Made by a program: the position numbers and the translations under genes. Under the pieces are notes generated by a model that had not been told where the DNA came from, did no database searches, and saw nothing but the letters and a program-made list of their open reading frames with translations. Source: DASYLJ01 sp964404165 (GTDB lineage Bacteria; Desulfobacterota; Binatia; DP-6). Taken from it: a stretch of DNA of 64,000 bases. The DNA lies in the NCBI GenBank assembly GCA_964404165.1, contig CAYOIZ010000007.1:103783-167782 (forward strand). Reading direction: 5' to 3'. Below are positions 28,323-36,643 of this stretch, one piece after another. Each line of letters starts with the position of its first letter. Position 1 is the stretch's first letter.

Positions 28323-29483
28323 TCAGGTAGCAGGTGTGACCGGACGTGAAAAGAGCTCCCCCGGCTTCACGCGCCACGCCAGGGCCGCCGCCACCGCGAG
28401 CGGCACCGTGCCGGAGAGGAGCAGCGCCGCCCGCGCGCCCAGGGGTTGCGCGATCCCCCCGAGCACGAGGCTGCCGACGGGCGCCGTCCCCATGAACATC
28501 ACGGTGTGCAGGCCCATGACGCGCCCGCGGTAGCGGTCGTCGACCATGAGCTGGATCAACGTGTTGGTCGTCGCCGTGAAGCGGATCATGCCGAGGCCCG
28601 CGACGGTCTGACACAGCAGCGCCGTCTCGAATCGCGGGCTCGCCGCGACGCCGAGCAGCCCCACGCCGAACACCGCCAGGCCGCCGAGGAGATTGCGCCG
28701 GTGCTGGCCCGGCGACCAGCGTCGCGACGCGAGGCGCAGCGCGGAGAGGACCGCGCCGACGCCGTACGCCGTCAGCAGGAGCCCGTAGCCGGTGGCCCCC
28801 TGCCCGAACGTGCGCTGCGAGAGCGACGGCATCAGGATGTTCGCCTGCAGCGAGAGCCCCGACACGAGCCCCAGCGCCACCAGCAACGCCGCCTGCACGG
28901 GCTGCCCGCGGACGTAGCGCAGGCCGGCGCGGAGATCGCGATGGCTGCGGTCGGGCGTCGCCGACCGCCGGGGATGGATGTGGAGCAGCGCCCAGATCAC
29001 GCAGAGATAGCTGAGCCCGTTCAGGAGGAAGCACGGCGCCTCGCCGACGGTGGCGGCCAGCGTCCCGGCCAGCGCCGGACCGACGACGCGTGCCGTGTTG
29101 AAGATCGACGCGTTGAGCGCGATGGCGCTCGGGAGGTCGTCGGGCCCGACCATCTCGACGAGGAACGCCTGACGGATCGGGAGATCGAAGGCCCCGACGA
29201 CACCGAGGAGGCACGCCGTCACCGCGACGATGGGGACCGTCGCCAGATCGAGGGCTGCGAGCGTGCCGAGCGTCAGCGCCAGCAGCATTGCGAGCGACTG
29301 CGTCAGGAGGATGAGCTGGCGCTTCGGCAGCCGATCGGCGACGACGCCCGCGACCGGGGCCAGGCAGAGCACCGGCAGGTAGGCCGCGAAGGCGACGCTG
29401 CCGAGCACCAGCTCGGAGCCCGAGAGGCGGTAGACGAGCCACCCCTGCGCCACGCTCTGCATCCAGAAGCCGACGAGCGACAC
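28323..29483 (-). CDS. MFS exporter, EntS/MFS_3-like (386 aa as called)
   Basis: Major facilitator with 11-12 hydrophobic segments and loop motifs GVVADRLPKRQLILLTQ (motif A) and DLPIRQAFLVEMVGPDDLPSAIALNAS, typical of the MFS_3/enterobactin exporter-like group. The only canonical start is GTG 29483, but the same frame continues upstream with FPALRHRDFRRYILGQG, the expected family N-terminus, without any ATG, GTG or TTG. Either the first helix is shorter than usual, a near-cognate codon starts translation, or there is a frameshift near the upstream gene's stop. It follows the acyl-CoA dehydrogenase by 79 bp. Confidence 0.8.
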   Translation of the reverse strand: MSLVGFWMQSVAQGWLVYRLSGSELVLGSVAFAAYLPVLCLAPVAGVVADRLPKRQLILLTQSLAMLLALTLGTLAALDLATVPIVAVTACLLGVVGAFDLPIRQAFLVEMVGPDDLPSAIALNASIFNTARVVGPALAGTLAATVGEAPCFLLNGLSYLCVIWALLHIHPRRSATPDRSHRDLRAGLRYVRGQPVQAALLVALGLVSGLSLQANILMPSLSQRTFGQGATGYGLLLTAYGVGAVLSALRLASRRWSPGQHRRNLLGGLAVFGVGLLGVAASPRFETALLCQTVAGLGMIRFTATTNTLIQLMVDDRYRGRVMGLHTVMFMGTAPVGSLVLGGIAQPLGARAALLLSGTVPLAVAAALAWRVKPGELFSRPVTPAT

Positions 29484-29562
29484 CCCCTGGCCGAGGATGT
29501 AGCGCCGGAAGTCGCGATGCCGGAGGGCGGGAAACCCGCCGCTGCTGAGCGCGGCGGCCGTG

Positions 29563-30600
29563 TCAGGACGCCGTGCGCCAGGGTGCGGCGAGCGCGTCGA
29601 GATGCGCCGTCCGCGAGCCGAAGCAGTGCTCGAGGGTGCGGGCGCGCTTCAGATAGAGATGCGCGTCCGACTCCCAGGTGTACCCCATGCCACCATGGTT
29701 CTGGACGTTGTCGGTGGTGTTCTGCAGCGCGGCGTTGGACGCCAGCGCCTTCGCGATGTGGACGTGGGTGGCCGCGTCCGCCTCGCCATCCTGCAGCGCG
29801 ACGGCGGCGTACGTGACCACCGAGCGCGCCACCTCGGCGCGCACCGCCATGTCGGCGCAGCGATGCTTGATGGCCTGGAACGAGCCGATCGGCTTGCCGA
29901 ACTGCTCGCGCACCTTGCCGTACTCGACCGACATCTCGACGGCGCGCTCGGCGACGCCCGCCGCCTCCGCGGCGGCGAGCAGTGTGCCGCGCAGCCGGAT
30001 CATCGCCGCGTCGGCTGGAAGCTCGCGCGCCGACGCGGCGCTGAAGGTCACCGTCGAGAGACGGCGCGTCGGATCGATGCCGTGTCCCGTCTCGATGTGG
30101 ACGCCCGTCGCCCCGACGTCGATCAGACGGCTGCGGCTGGCACCGAGCACCAGCAGACCGTCGGCGGCACCACCGTCGAACACGGGCTGCGCGCGTCCCT
30201 CGAGTCGCGCCCCGCTCCCGAGCCGGTCCTCCGGATCGTCGACCACCGCGACGCGGTAGCGGCCGGCGAGCAGTCGATCGAGCACGTCGCGCTCCGTCGT
30301 TGCCTCGGCGAGGGCCTGGGCGGCGAGCACCGTGCCCAACCACGGCCCGGGTGTCACCGCGCGGCCCAGCGCGGTGAACAGCAGCATGGCTTCGGGCACG
30401 CCGTAGCCCGCGCCACCCGCGGCCTCCGGCAGCGCCAGGCCGAACCAACCCAGCTCGGCGGCGGACCGCCAGAGGTCGACGTCGACGCCGGGCTCGTCGG
30501 CCATGATCGCGCGCACGCGCTCGGTGGGCTGGCGCTCGCGCAGCACGTCGCGAATGGCGTCGCGGACGGCTTCCTGCTCTTCGCTCAGGGTCAGATCCAC
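29563..30600 (-). CDS. Acyl-CoA dehydrogenase, short subunit (345 aa)
   Basis: Acyl-CoA dehydrogenase fold: N-terminal helical domain (SEEQEAVRDAIRDVLRE, LGWFGLALPEAAGGAGYG), a shortened central beta domain, and the C-terminal FAD-contacting helices (QFGKPIGSFQAIKHRCADMAVRAE, then HGGMGYTWE). Start GTG 30600 has an aaggaac Shine-Dalgarno; the longer open frame is a shadow. It is 13 nt behind a second, full-length acyl-CoA dehydrogenase. Such long/short pairs are known to form alpha2-beta2 heterotetramers (ChsE1-ChsE2 in mycobacterial steroid side-chain degradation), which is a plausible but unproven model here. Confidence 0.88.
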   Translation of the reverse strand: MDLTLSEEQEAVRDAIRDVLRERQPTERVRAIMADEPGVDVDLWRSAAELGWFGLALPEAAGGAGYGVPEAMLLFTALGRAVTPGPWLGTVLAAQALAEATTERDVLDRLLAGRYRVAVVDDPEDRLGSGARLEGRAQPVFDGGAADGLLVLGASRSRLIDVGATGVHIETGHGIDPTRRLSTVTFSAASARELPADAAMIRLRGTLLAAAEAAGVAERAVEMSVEYGKVREQFGKPIGSFQAIKHRCADMAVRAEVARSVVTYAAVALQDGEADAATHVHIAKALASNAALQNTTDNVQNHGGMGYTWESDAHLYLKRARTLEHCFGSRTAHLDALAAPWRTAS

Positions 30601-30613
30601 GTGACGTTCCTTC

Positions 30614-31798
30614 TCAGCGCGGCAGGCCGAGCACGCGCTCGCCGATGATGTTGCGTTGGATCTCCTTCGTGCCGCCGCCGATGGTCTGCGACAGCCCGGT
30701 GAGATAGCGCTCGCCCCACTCGTTGCGGGACGCGCCGTCGGCACCGAAGCCCGTGATGGCGTCGGCACCGAGGATGTCCATGGCGAGGACGTCGATGCGC
30801 TGGATCAGCTCCGAGAAGAAGAGCCGGATCATCGACGCCTCCGCGCCCGGCATGCCGGTGCGCGCGGCGAGGCTGAGGCTACGGTAGGTCATCGAGCGCA
30901 TCGCCTCGACCTCGGCGCGCGCCATGGCGAGGCGGCGCGCGATCTCGTCGTCGTCGATGGCGCGCGCGTGGCCGTTCGGACCCGGAACGCGCTGCGCCAC
31001 CGCGATCAGCTGGTCCATGCGGTGCGACATGCGTACCTGCTCCGACATGAAGGCGGTGCCGCGCTCGAAGCTCAGCGTGGCCATGGCGACGCGCCAGCCG
31101 TCGTTGAGCTTGCCGACGACGTTCGCGAGCGGGATGCGGACGCTGTCGTAGAAGACCTCGCAGAAGTCGCTGTTGCCGGCGAGCGTCTTGATGGGACGGA
31201 TGTCCATGCCCGGGACACCCATCGGGCAGATCACCCAGGTGATGCCCTTGTGCTTCGGGGCGTCGGGGTCGGTGCGAACCAGCAGTTCCTGCACCTCGGC
31301 GATGTGGCCGAAGCTGGTCCAGATCTTCTGGCCCGTGATGACGAGGTCGTCGCCGTCGATGATGGCGCGGCACTGCAGGTTGGCGAGGTCGGACCCGGCG
31401 TTCGGCTCCGAGAAGCCCTGGCACCAGACGATGTCGCCGCGCAGGATGCGGGGGAGATGGTAGCTCTTCTGGGCCTCGGTGCCGCAGGCGATCAGGGTCG
31501 GCCCGGCGTGCTTCAGGCCGACGAAGCCGGTGGTGACGTCGGGCGCCCCTACGCGCGCATACTCCTCGTACCAGATGATCTGCTCCATGAGGGACGCGCC
31601 GCGGCCGCCGTATTCCTTCGGCCAGTTGATGCCCGCCCAGCCCGCGTCGTACATGCGGCGCTGCCACCCCATGTCGTAGGCCCGTCGTGCCGCCAGATCG
31701 GCGATCTCGGGCCGCGGCGTGCGCGGCATGTTGGTCTCGAGCCACGCACGCGCCTCGGCGCGGAAGGCTTCTTCTGCAGCGGTGAACCGGATCTCCAC
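30614..31798 (-). CDS. Acyl-CoA dehydrogenase, long subunit (394 aa)
   Basis: Full acyl-CoA dehydrogenase: WPKEYGGRGASLMEQIIWYEE, the beta-domain flavin motif WCQGFSEPNAGSDLA, KIWTSFGHIAE, and C-terminal QTIGGGTKEIQRNIIGERVLGLPR. The start is GTG 31798 after gagaggagcg rather than the upstream open-frame start. It oxidises an acyl-CoA at the alpha-beta position and passes electrons to ETF. It is the first gene of the leftward block that continues with the short subunit and MFS exporter. Confidence 0.92.
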   Translation of the reverse strand: MEIRFTAAEEAFRAEARAWLETNMPRTPRPEIADLAARRAYDMGWQRRMYDAGWAGINWPKEYGGRGASLMEQIIWYEEYARVGAPDVTTGFVGLKHAGPTLIACGTEAQKSYHLPRILRGDIVWCQGFSEPNAGSDLANLQCRAIIDGDDLVITGQKIWTSFGHIAEVQELLVRTDPDAPKHKGITWVICPMGVPGMDIRPIKTLAGNSDFCEVFYDSVRIPLANVVGKLNDGWRVAMATLSFERGTAFMSEQVRMSHRMDQLIAVAQRVPGPNGHARAIDDDEIARRLAMARAEVEAMRSMTYRSLSLAARTGMPGAEASMIRLFFSELIQRIDVLAMDILGADAITGFGADGASRNEWGERYLTGLSQTIGGGTKEIQRNIIGERVLGLPR

Positions 31799-31874
31799 GA
31801 TGCGCTCCTCTCGAACGAACCGGCGCAGTGAACACCACGACGCGGCCCGCACGCAAGCCGTGCGCGCCCGTGGT

Positions 31875-31903
31875 TTGACTGCGACCGGAGCGTGTACTAC
31901 CTG
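31875..31903 (+). promoter_or_regulatory. Promoter of tRNA-Glu(UUC)
   Basis: TTGACT, 17-bp spacer, TACCTG, ending 27 bp before the tRNA. The hexamers match the promoters seen before tRNA-Gln and prkA in this window. Confidence 0.5.
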
Positions 31904-31930
31904 ACCCCTTCGGCGCCGCGCGCGCCCTGG

Positions 31931-32005
31931 GTCCCCGTCGTCTAGTCTGGCCTAGGACGTCGGCCTTTCACGCCGATAACGTGGGTTCGAATCCCGCCGG
32001 GGACA
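31931..32005 (+). tRNA. tRNA-Glu (anticodon UUC)
   Basis: Acceptor stem GTCCCCG pairs perfectly with CGGGGAC, with discriminator A at 32005. The anticodon stem TCGGC/GCCGA encloses loop CTTTCAC with anticodon TTC. The T-arm has GGTTCGAATCC. No CCA is encoded. Confidence 0.95.
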
Positions 32006-32126
32006 CTTTCACAGGAGCAGGCCATGATCCGCCGTCGCGCCGCGCACGTCCTCCTCGCGGGCTCGGCGCTGATCGCGCCGCCCTGGCGCCCAGGGTGGTG
32101 TTCGCTCACCCCGACGAAACGGAGCC

Positions 32127-32972
32127 CTAGCGACCCTTCCACACCGGCGGCCGCTTCTCCTTGAACGCGCGGATGCCCTCCTTGGCGTCGTCGCTCATGA
32201 AGACGCTGGCCGAGAAGCTCATCTCGTTCTCGAGCGCCTCGCGCAGTGGCAGGAACGTGCTCTGCTTCGCCGACTCCTTGCAGGCACGGACGGCGAGCGG
32301 ACCGTTCAGGCAGATGGTGTCGGCGAGGCGTCGCGCCTCCGCCATCACCTGGTCGCGCGGCACGACGCGGTTCACGAGGCCGATCTCCATGGCACGCTGC
32401 GGATCGATGCGATCGGCGAGCAGCACCACCTCCATGGCGTGGCACCACGACAGCTGGCGGGCGCTGTGCACCGTCGAGCCACCGCCGGGGAACAGACCGC
32501 GTCGCGGCTCGGCGAGCTGGAACCATGCGGTGTCGGCGCAGACGCGGAGATCGGTGTTCCACATCATCTCGAGCCCGCCGGCGGCGCAGATGCCGTTGAT
32601 GGCGGCGATCACGGGCTTGTAGAGCTTGAACTCCTCACCGGTCTCGGGATGGATCGCGCCGTCGCGCAGCACCGCGACCAGCGAGTGCGCCATGCTGTAG
32701 CGCGACTCGCCCACCGCCAGCGTCGACTCGCCGGCGGCGAGCTTGTCGGCGCGCTCGGTGACGATGGGGACGAAGCTCTTCAGGTCGGCGCCGACGCAGT
32801 AGACGTCGCCGACGCCGGTGAGGATCGCGACATAGGCCTCGTCGTCGTCCCGGAAGCGCACCCAGCAGTCGCTGAGCTGGCCGAAGTGCTCGAGGTCGAG
32901 CGAGTTGCGCGCCTCGGGGCGGTCGATGGTGATCGTGACGACGTGGCCGTCTTTCGCGTAGTGGATCGCCAT
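32127..32972 (-). CDS. Enoyl-CoA hydratase/isomerase family protein (281 aa)
   Basis: Crotonase-fold enzyme: ITIDRPEARNSLDLEHF at the N-terminus, the oxyanion-hole segments YCVGADLKSF and INGICAAGGLEMMWNTDL, and the AMEIGLVNRVVP / AxxLADTI C-terminal segments. The catalytic glutamate pair of classical hydratases is not obvious, so it could be an isomerase or other crotonase. ATG 32972 is preceded at 8 nt by TAAGCA (-10-like), hinting at another leaderless message. It probably serves beta-oxidation-type degradation with the neighbouring acyl-CoA dehydrogenases. Confidence 0.88.
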   Translation of the reverse strand: MAIHYAKDGHVVTITIDRPEARNSLDLEHFGQLSDCWVRFRDDDEAYVAILTGVGDVYCVGADLKSFVPIVTERADKLAAGESTLAVGESRYSMAHSLVAVLRDGAIHPETGEEFKLYKPVIAAINGICAAGGLEMMWNTDLRVCADTAWFQLAEPRRGLFPGGGSTVHSARQLSWCHAMEVVLLADRIDPQRAMEIGLVNRVVPRDQVMAEARRLADTICLNGPLAVRACKESAKQSTFLPLREALENEMSFSASVFMSDDAKEGIRAFKEKRPPVWKGR

Positions 32973-33054
32973 GGGCGCCGTGCTTACACCGAAGCCGGCG
33001 CCGGCTGCCACCGGCTCGCCCCATCAGGAAGCCCCTGATAGACCAGGAATCCTG

Positions 33055-33429
33055 ATGGCGAGAGTGATCGTCCGGTTCGAGAACGGCGACCCCGAGCGGG
33101 TGATCGACGTCGATCTGTCCAAGGCCCCCTTCCAGCACGACGGCCGTCCGGGCTCGATCCTCGACATCCTGCTCGCCAATGGGGTGCCGCTCGAGCATGC
33201 CTGCGGCGGCAGCTGCGCCTGCACCACCTGCCACGTCATCGTGAAGCGCGGCGGCGAGCGCCTGTCGGCGGCCGAGGAGTCCGAGGAGGACATGCTCGAC
33301 AAGGCGCCCGGTCTGACGCCCACCTCGCGGCTCGGCTGCCAGGCGGTGCTCTCCGACGACGACGCCGAGATCGTCGTCGTCGTCCCACGCTTCACGATCA
33401 ACCAGATATCCGGCAGCCATGGCGGTTGA
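33055..33429 (+). CDS. 2Fe-2S ferredoxin, adrenodoxin type (124 aa)
   Basis: Cluster cysteines are in CGGSCACTTC (C-x5-C-x2-C) with the fourth in RLGCQAV, the Isc/adrenodoxin arrangement. The DMLD acidic patch that contacts redox partners is present. Start ATG 33055 follows an aggaatcc Shine-Dalgarno; the longer open frame from 32971 overlaps the divergent gene and is rejected. Its last 11 bp overlap the flavin reductase, so the two form an electron-transfer pair. No cytochrome P450 or Rieske oxygenase is next to it. Confidence 0.92.
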   Translation: MARVIVRFENGDPERVIDVDLSKAPFQHDGRPGSILDILLANGVPLEHACGGSCACTTCHVIVKRGGERLSAAEESEEDMLDKAPGLTPTSRLGCQAVLSDDDAEIVVVVPRFTINQISGSHGG

Positions 33430-34072
33430 ACGGACGGCGACCCTCGTCGCCGTCACCGACCACGGCGCCGACACGCGCTCGCTCTTCCTCGACCTGCCGG
33501 GCGGCCTCGATTTCCGGCCGGGGCAGTTCGTGTCGTGCCTGCTGCCCGTCGACGGCGAGCGGCTGACACGGCCCTACTCGATCGCATCGAGTCCCGAGCA
33601 GAGGGATCGCCTCGAGGTACTGCTGAACCTGGTCCCCGACGGCGCCGGATCGCGCCACCTCTTCTCGCTGCCGATCGGCGGCACCATCCAGCTGACGGGG
33701 CCATGGGGCACGTTCGCGCTCGACCGCGCCCCCGACGCCGAAACCGTCTTCCTCGCAGACGGCACCGGCATCGCGCCCATCCGTCCCATGCTGCATCGCG
33801 CGGCGGCCACCGCATCCCGCCCGCTGCACCTCGTGTGGGCGACCGAGCATCCCTTCTGGGCGGACGAGCTGCGTGCGATCGACGGGCTCGCCGTCACGAT
33901 CGTCGCACCGTCGGCGCTCGAGGCCACGGTGCGAGCGCGCTGGGTCGACGCCGACGCCGATCGCAGCCGCCACTTCTTCCTCTGCGGTGTCGGCGACGTC
34001 GTGCCGCGGCTTCGGGACCTCTTGCGCGGCTCCGGCTACGCGCGAGGCGCGGTCCAGTACGAGCGCTGGTAG
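33419..34072 (+). CDS. FAD/NAD(P)-binding ferredoxin reductase-like oxidoreductase (217 aa)
   Basis: Ferredoxin-NADP reductase fold: FAD-binding barrel with RPYSIASSP (residues ~56-64) and GPWGTF, then an NAD(P) domain with GTGIAPIRPML. It ends in the usual Y-E-x-W aromatic position (QYERW). It overlaps the ferredoxin gene by 11 bp. It probably reduces that ferredoxin with NAD(P)H for an oxygenase encoded elsewhere. Confidence 0.9.
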   Translation: MAVERTATLVAVTDHGADTRSLFLDLPGGLDFRPGQFVSCLLPVDGERLTRPYSIASSPEQRDRLEVLLNLVPDGAGSRHLFSLPIGGTIQLTGPWGTFALDRAPDAETVFLADGTGIAPIRPMLHRAAATASRPLHLVWATEHPFWADELRAIDGLAVTIVAPSALEATVRARWVDADADRSRHFFLCGVGDVVPRLRDLLRGSGYARGAVQYERW

Positions 34073-34099
34073 CCTTGTCGCTCGCACGTCCCCTGTGCC

Positions 34100-35092
34100 A
34101 TGGGGACGACCATGCGTCTCGCCGCGAGCCTGCCCGTCCCGCCCGATCTCGCGATGTGCCGCCGCGTCGCGGCCCGCGTCGAGGAGCTCGGCTACGACAG
34201 CGTGTGGCTGGCCGACACCGGCGCCGGGCCCGATGCGTTCGTCCTCGGAGCCGCGGTCGCCACCGCCACGCAACGACTGCGCATCGGCACCGCCGTCATT
34301 CCCGCATACACCCGCACGCCGTCGGTCATGGCGGCAGGAGCCGGCTCGCTGGCCCAGCTCGCCCCCGGTCGCGTCGTCCTCGGCATCGGCGCCTCGAGCC
34401 CGACCATCGTCGACGCCTGGGGAGGTATCCCGTTCGAGCGCCCGCTCCGGCGCATCCGCGAGACGGTCGGCGTGCTGCGCGCCATGCTCGCGGGCGAGCG
34501 CGTCACGTTCGAGGGGCGCACGATCCGCACCCGGGGCTTCCGGCTCATCTCGCTGCCCCCCGCGCCGGTCCCGCTCTATCTGGCCGCGTTGATGCCCCCG
34601 ATGCTCGAGCTCGCGGGAGAGATCGCCGACGGCGTCATCCTGAACTTCATGCCGGTGGAGGCCGTCCCCCGCATGATGGACCACGTCCGCCGGGGCGCCG
34701 AGCGCGCCGGCCGCGATCCGGGCACGCTCGAGGTGGTGAGCCGATTCCAGACCATCGTCACCGACGACGTGCCCGCCGCCCGGGCGGCGCTCCGCCACAT
34801 GATGGGCCCGTACTTCGCAACGTCGGTCTACAACCGCTTCGTCGCCTGGTGCGGGTTCCCCGAGGAGGCGGCCGCCATCCTCGCCGGCTGGGAGGCCAAG
34901 GACCGCGTCCGGAACACCGCCGCCGTGACCGACGCCATGATCGACCGGCTCGCCATCATCGGCAGTGCCGAGCACTGCCGCGAGCGCCTGGCCGCCTTCG
35001 TCGCGGCAGGCGTCACGACCCCGATGGTGCATCCCTTTCTCTTCGACGAGGGATCCATCTGGTCGGTCTTCGAAGGCCTGGCGCCACGGTGA
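34100..35092 (+). CDS. LLM-class flavin/F420-dependent oxidoreductase (330 aa)
   Basis: Bacterial luciferase-like TIM barrel (PF00296): RVEELGYDSVWLADTGAGPDAF, LRIGTAVIPAYTRTPSVMAAGAGSLAQLAPGRVVLGIGASSP. This resembles coenzyme-F420-dependent 5,10-methylene-H4MPT reductase-like proteins; whether it uses F420 or FMN cannot be told. ATG 34100 and ATG 34112 are both possible; the second leaves a tidy MRLAASLPVP N-terminus. It follows the ferredoxin reductase by 27 bp. Confidence 0.88.
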   Translation: MGTTMRLAASLPVPPDLAMCRRVAARVEELGYDSVWLADTGAGPDAFVLGAAVATATQRLRIGTAVIPAYTRTPSVMAAGAGSLAQLAPGRVVLGIGASSPTIVDAWGGIPFERPLRRIRETVGVLRAMLAGERVTFEGRTIRTRGFRLISLPPAPVPLYLAALMPPMLELAGEIADGVILNFMPVEAVPRMMDHVRRGAERAGRDPGTLEVVSRFQTIVTDDVPAARAALRHMMGPYFATSVYNRFVAWCGFPEEAAAILAGWEAKDRVRNTAAVTDAMIDRLAIIGSAEHCRERLAAFVAAGVTTPMVHPFLFDEGSIWSVFEGLAPR

Positions 35093-35149
35093 TTTTTCAC
35101 GCGATTCCCTCTGGTCGTCGCCCTTCTGCTGTGCTCTAAGTCCGCGCTG

Positions 35150-35929
35150 ATGGTGGTCCTGCACGAGCACCCGCTCTCGCCCTACGCGCAGAAGGTGAAG
35201 ATCGCGCTCATGGAGAAGGCGGTGCCGTTCGAGTCCCGTCTCCCGGACATCCTGGGGGGCGCGCTCGGCGAGTTCGCGCAGGTCAGCCCGCGGCTCGAGG
35301 TTCCGGCACTCCTCGACGACGACGTCGCGATCTTCGATTCCACCATCATCCTCGAGTACGTCGAAGACCGCTGGCCCACGCCGCCGCTGCTGCCCACCAG
35401 CCCCGCCGATCGCGCCCGCGTTCGCATGCTCGAGGAGCTGTGCGATACCTACTACGAGGCGATCAACTGGGCCTGCTTCGAGATCACCGTCTTCCAGCGC
35501 GCCACCGCCGAGCTCGCCGATCGCCTGATGTCGCGCGCCCATGCCCAGCGTGCCGGGATCAACGCGTACCTCGATCGCGCGCTCGCCGGACGAACCTGGT
35601 TCAACGGCGACGCCTTCGGCTGGGGCGACATCGCCGTCGCGCCGTTCGTGCATGCCGCGTCCTTCACGGGCGCACCACCCGACCCCGGCACGGCGCTCGC
35701 CGACTGGCTCGAGCGCGTCCGCGCCCGTCCCAGCGTCGCACAGACGTTCGAGGCGGCCCAGAGCGCCATGGGCGGTTTCGAGATGCTTCCACATCTCGTC
35801 GCGAGTGGACACTTCAAGCGCGAATATCGCGACCACCGGCTCGAATGGATGCTGCGTAGCGGTGGGGTCGAGATCGTCCTCGAGGGAATGCGGAAGGCCA
35901 ACATCCGCTTCTCCCAGGAGCTTGCTTGA
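35150..35929 (+). CDS. Glutathione S-transferase family protein (259 aa)
   Basis: Thioredoxin-like N-domain: LHEHPLSPYAQKVKIALMEK with the catalytic Ser/Pro region, EVPALLDDDVAIFDSTIILEYVE as the glutathione-binding cis-Pro and SxI motif, then an all-helical C-domain with FNGDAFGWGDIAVAPF. A TAAGTC -10-like hexamer ends 7 nt before the ATG, but no convincing -35 is seen. Function beyond a GST fold is unknown. Confidence 0.88.
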   Translation: MVVLHEHPLSPYAQKVKIALMEKAVPFESRLPDILGGALGEFAQVSPRLEVPALLDDDVAIFDSTIILEYVEDRWPTPPLLPTSPADRARVRMLEELCDTYYEAINWACFEITVFQRATAELADRLMSRAHAQRAGINAYLDRALAGRTWFNGDAFGWGDIAVAPFVHAASFTGAPPDPGTALADWLERVRARPSVAQTFEAAQSAMGGFEMLPHLVASGHFKREYRDHRLEWMLRSGGVEIVLEGMRKANIRFSQELA

Positions 35930-35990
35930 CCGGAGGTGTCTCGCGTGCCCGGGGTTCAGCTGCTATGGTGCCAACACATTCTGCGTCCTG

Positions 35991-36005
35991 AGGAGGAGTC
36001 CCATT
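35991..36005 (+). other. Strong Shine-Dalgarno followed by an ATT start codon
   Basis: AGGAGG (35991-35996), 6-nt spacer, then ATT at 36003. It is the only start that fits the RRM protein: no ATG, GTG or TTG occurs in frame between 35930 and the RRM domain. AUU starts are known in infC, where they make translation sensitive to IF3. Confidence 0.6.
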
Positions 36006-36476
36006 TCGTCCACGATCTTTATTGGCAATCTTAGTTTCGAGGCCACGGAGGACGAGCTGCGCACGCTGCTCGTCGAAGTCGATCCCCGGGTGCGGGTGCG
36101 CCTGGGCATGGACCGGATGACGGGCAAGCCGCGTGGCTTCGCCTTCGCCGAATTCTCGGACGCAGCCATGGCCGCCGACGCGATTCGTCGATTCGACAGT
36201 GTCGAGCTCCGGGGACGCCGCCTGCGTGTGAACGACGCCGATGACAAGCCGCCGCCGCGTGCACCACGCCCGGGAGGCCCCGGACCCGGAGGCCCCCGTT
36301 TTGGCGCGGGTGCCCCGTCTTCGCCGGGCGGCTACCGCCCATCGGCACCGAGCGCCTACGGCGGCGCCGGCGATTTCCCACCGCCCGACTTCGGTGGTGG
36401 TGGCGGCTTCCCGCCGTTCAAGAAGAACGGTGGCAGTCGTCGCGGTCTGCGCGGTAAGAAGCGTAGCCTGCGCTGA
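36003..36476 (+). CDS. RRM-type RNA-binding protein with ATT start (157 aa)
   Basis: One RNA-recognition motif: RNP2 TIFIGNLSF at residues ~4-12 and RNP1 KPRGFAFAEF at ~42-51, followed by a Pro/Gly-rich tail and a basic Lys/Arg C-terminus (RRGLRGKKRSLR). This is the size of the bacterial glycine-rich, cold-shock-associated RBPs. The start codon is ATT, 6 nt after a perfect AGGAGG. A second RRM gene follows after 167 bp, so the pair probably arose by duplication. Likely cytosolic, binding RNA as chaperone or regulator; targets unknown. Confidence 0.85.
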   Translation: MSSTIFIGNLSFEATEDELRTLLVEVDPRVRVRLGMDRMTGKPRGFAFAEFSDAAMAADAIRRFDSVELRGRRLRVNDADDKPPPRAPRPGGPGPGGPRFGAGAPSSPGGYRPSAPSAYGGAGDFPPPDFGGGGGFPPFKKNGGSRRGLRGKKRSLR

Positions 36477-36643
36477 ATGCACTGCACGTTGGTCATGCAC
36501 GGCTTGCACCGCCGACGACAGTGCTGGTACACGGCAACACTCATGTTTGTGCGTGATCCTGCCCCGTCGAAGGGACGGCGACCGGCTTCTCGCCCAAGCA
36601 GTGTTAGCGCGGCGCATGGTGCGCCCGGCAAGGAGTGAGAGAG

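Noticed and set aside
32024..32164. 46-codon plus-strand ORF with aggag site after tRNA-Glu
   Set aside because: Overlaps the enoyl-CoA hydratase 3' end and shows no fold or family; likely chance or a decayed fragment.
36477..36643. RNA thermometer upstream of the glycine-rich RRM gene
   Set aside because: A small hairpin is present but it does not clearly sequester the Shine-Dalgarno; not supported without structure probing.
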